From Desulfovermiculus sp041686195 (GTDB lineage: Bacteria; Desulfobacterota; Desulfovibrionia; Desulfovibrionales; Desulfothermaceae): a DNA stretch of 64,000 bases. Below, in pieces: positions 63,894 to 64,000 of this stretch (position 1 is the stretch's first letter; every line of letters starts with the position of its first letter). The stretch lies in contig JAWLEI010000001.1 of the NCBI GenBank assembly GCA_041686195.1, positions 1 through 64,000 of the forward strand, given 5' to 3'. A program made the translations under genes and the position numbers. The notes beneath the pieces are model-generated. The model saw only the letters and a program-made list of their open reading frames with translations. It was not told where the DNA came from and did no database searches.

Positions 63894-64000
63894 TTACTCC
63901 ACAATCTCGGACACCACGCCGGCGCCCACTGTCCGGCCACCTTCACGGATGGCAAATCGAAGACCATGCTCCATGGCGATCGGCACGATCAGCTCCACGT
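63894..64000 (-). CDS. tuf: Elongation factor Tu (copy 2, only its 3' end inside the window)
   Basis: The last 35 codons are visible and match copy 1 (47192-47295) base for base. The stop is TAA here and TAG in copy 1. Lies upstream of rpmG. The identity fits gene conversion between two tuf copies. Confidence 0.95.
   Translation of the reverse strand, partial: VELIVPIAMEHGLRFAIREGGRTVGAGVVSEIVE

Overview
The window looks like a chromosomal segment of a sulfate-reducing member of the Desulfovibrionales; a halophilic or alkaliphilic Desulfohalobiaceae-type lineage is my best guess. The reasons are the sequence style of RpoA, RpoC and HflX, a complete futalosine route to menaquinone, a selenocysteine-containing SelD, and HslUV and type IV pilus genes of deltaproteobacterial type. 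No phage, insertion sequence, CRISPR array or toxin cassette was seen. The assignment is from memory of family sequences, not from a search.

Layout. 1-4.4 kb (minus): end of a PpiD-like chaperone gene, hslU, hslV and a membrane adenylate cyclase. 4.6-8.4 kb (plus): M24 peptidase, DUF4911 protein, MBL/beta-CASP nuclease and a tandem cyclic-nucleotide-binding protein. 8.4-10.8 kb: a palindromic repeat cluster, TatD nuclease, two tandem Hsp20 genes and a Trm112-like protein. 10.9-13.2 kb (plus): PHP phosphatase and a U32 (TrhP-like) protein. 13.1-19.8 kb: a menaquinone island with mqnD (minus), a TetR regulator, mqnE, mqnC and mqnA (plus), then a polyprenyl diphosphate synthase and mqnB (minus). 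19.8-24.3 kb: UDP-sugar dehydrogenase, stand-alone IMP cyclohydrolase, hflX and a universal stress protein. 24.3-29.3 kb (plus): pilMNOPQ, then hisC and cmk. 31.5-33.5 kb (minus): a LysR gene followed by selD, which carries an in-frame UGA.

33.9-64 kb (minus) is one continuous ribosomal/transcription super-cluster. In transcription order it reads tuf(2), rpmG, tRNA-Trp, secE, nusG, rplK, rplA, rplJ, rplL, rpoB, rpoC, rpsL, rpsG, fusA, tuf(1), rpsJ, the S10-spc-alpha genes, rpoA and rplQ. It ends at a strong hairpin terminator near 33.6 kb.

Most unusual items: SelD as a selenoprotein (UGA at codon 15 followed by a SECIS-like hairpin); an interspersed two-hairpin repeat (four copies, two of them in a larger composite with 18-19 bp inverted arms), which in two cases has become the 3' end of a reading frame; a 30-bp perfect palindrome between mqnD and the TetR gene; a 14-bp perfect hairpin abutting the mqnE ribosome-binding site; an hflX frame that appears to start at AUA; and an EF-hand-like loop in the sensor domain of the adenylate cyclase. 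No wholly new multi-gene system was found.
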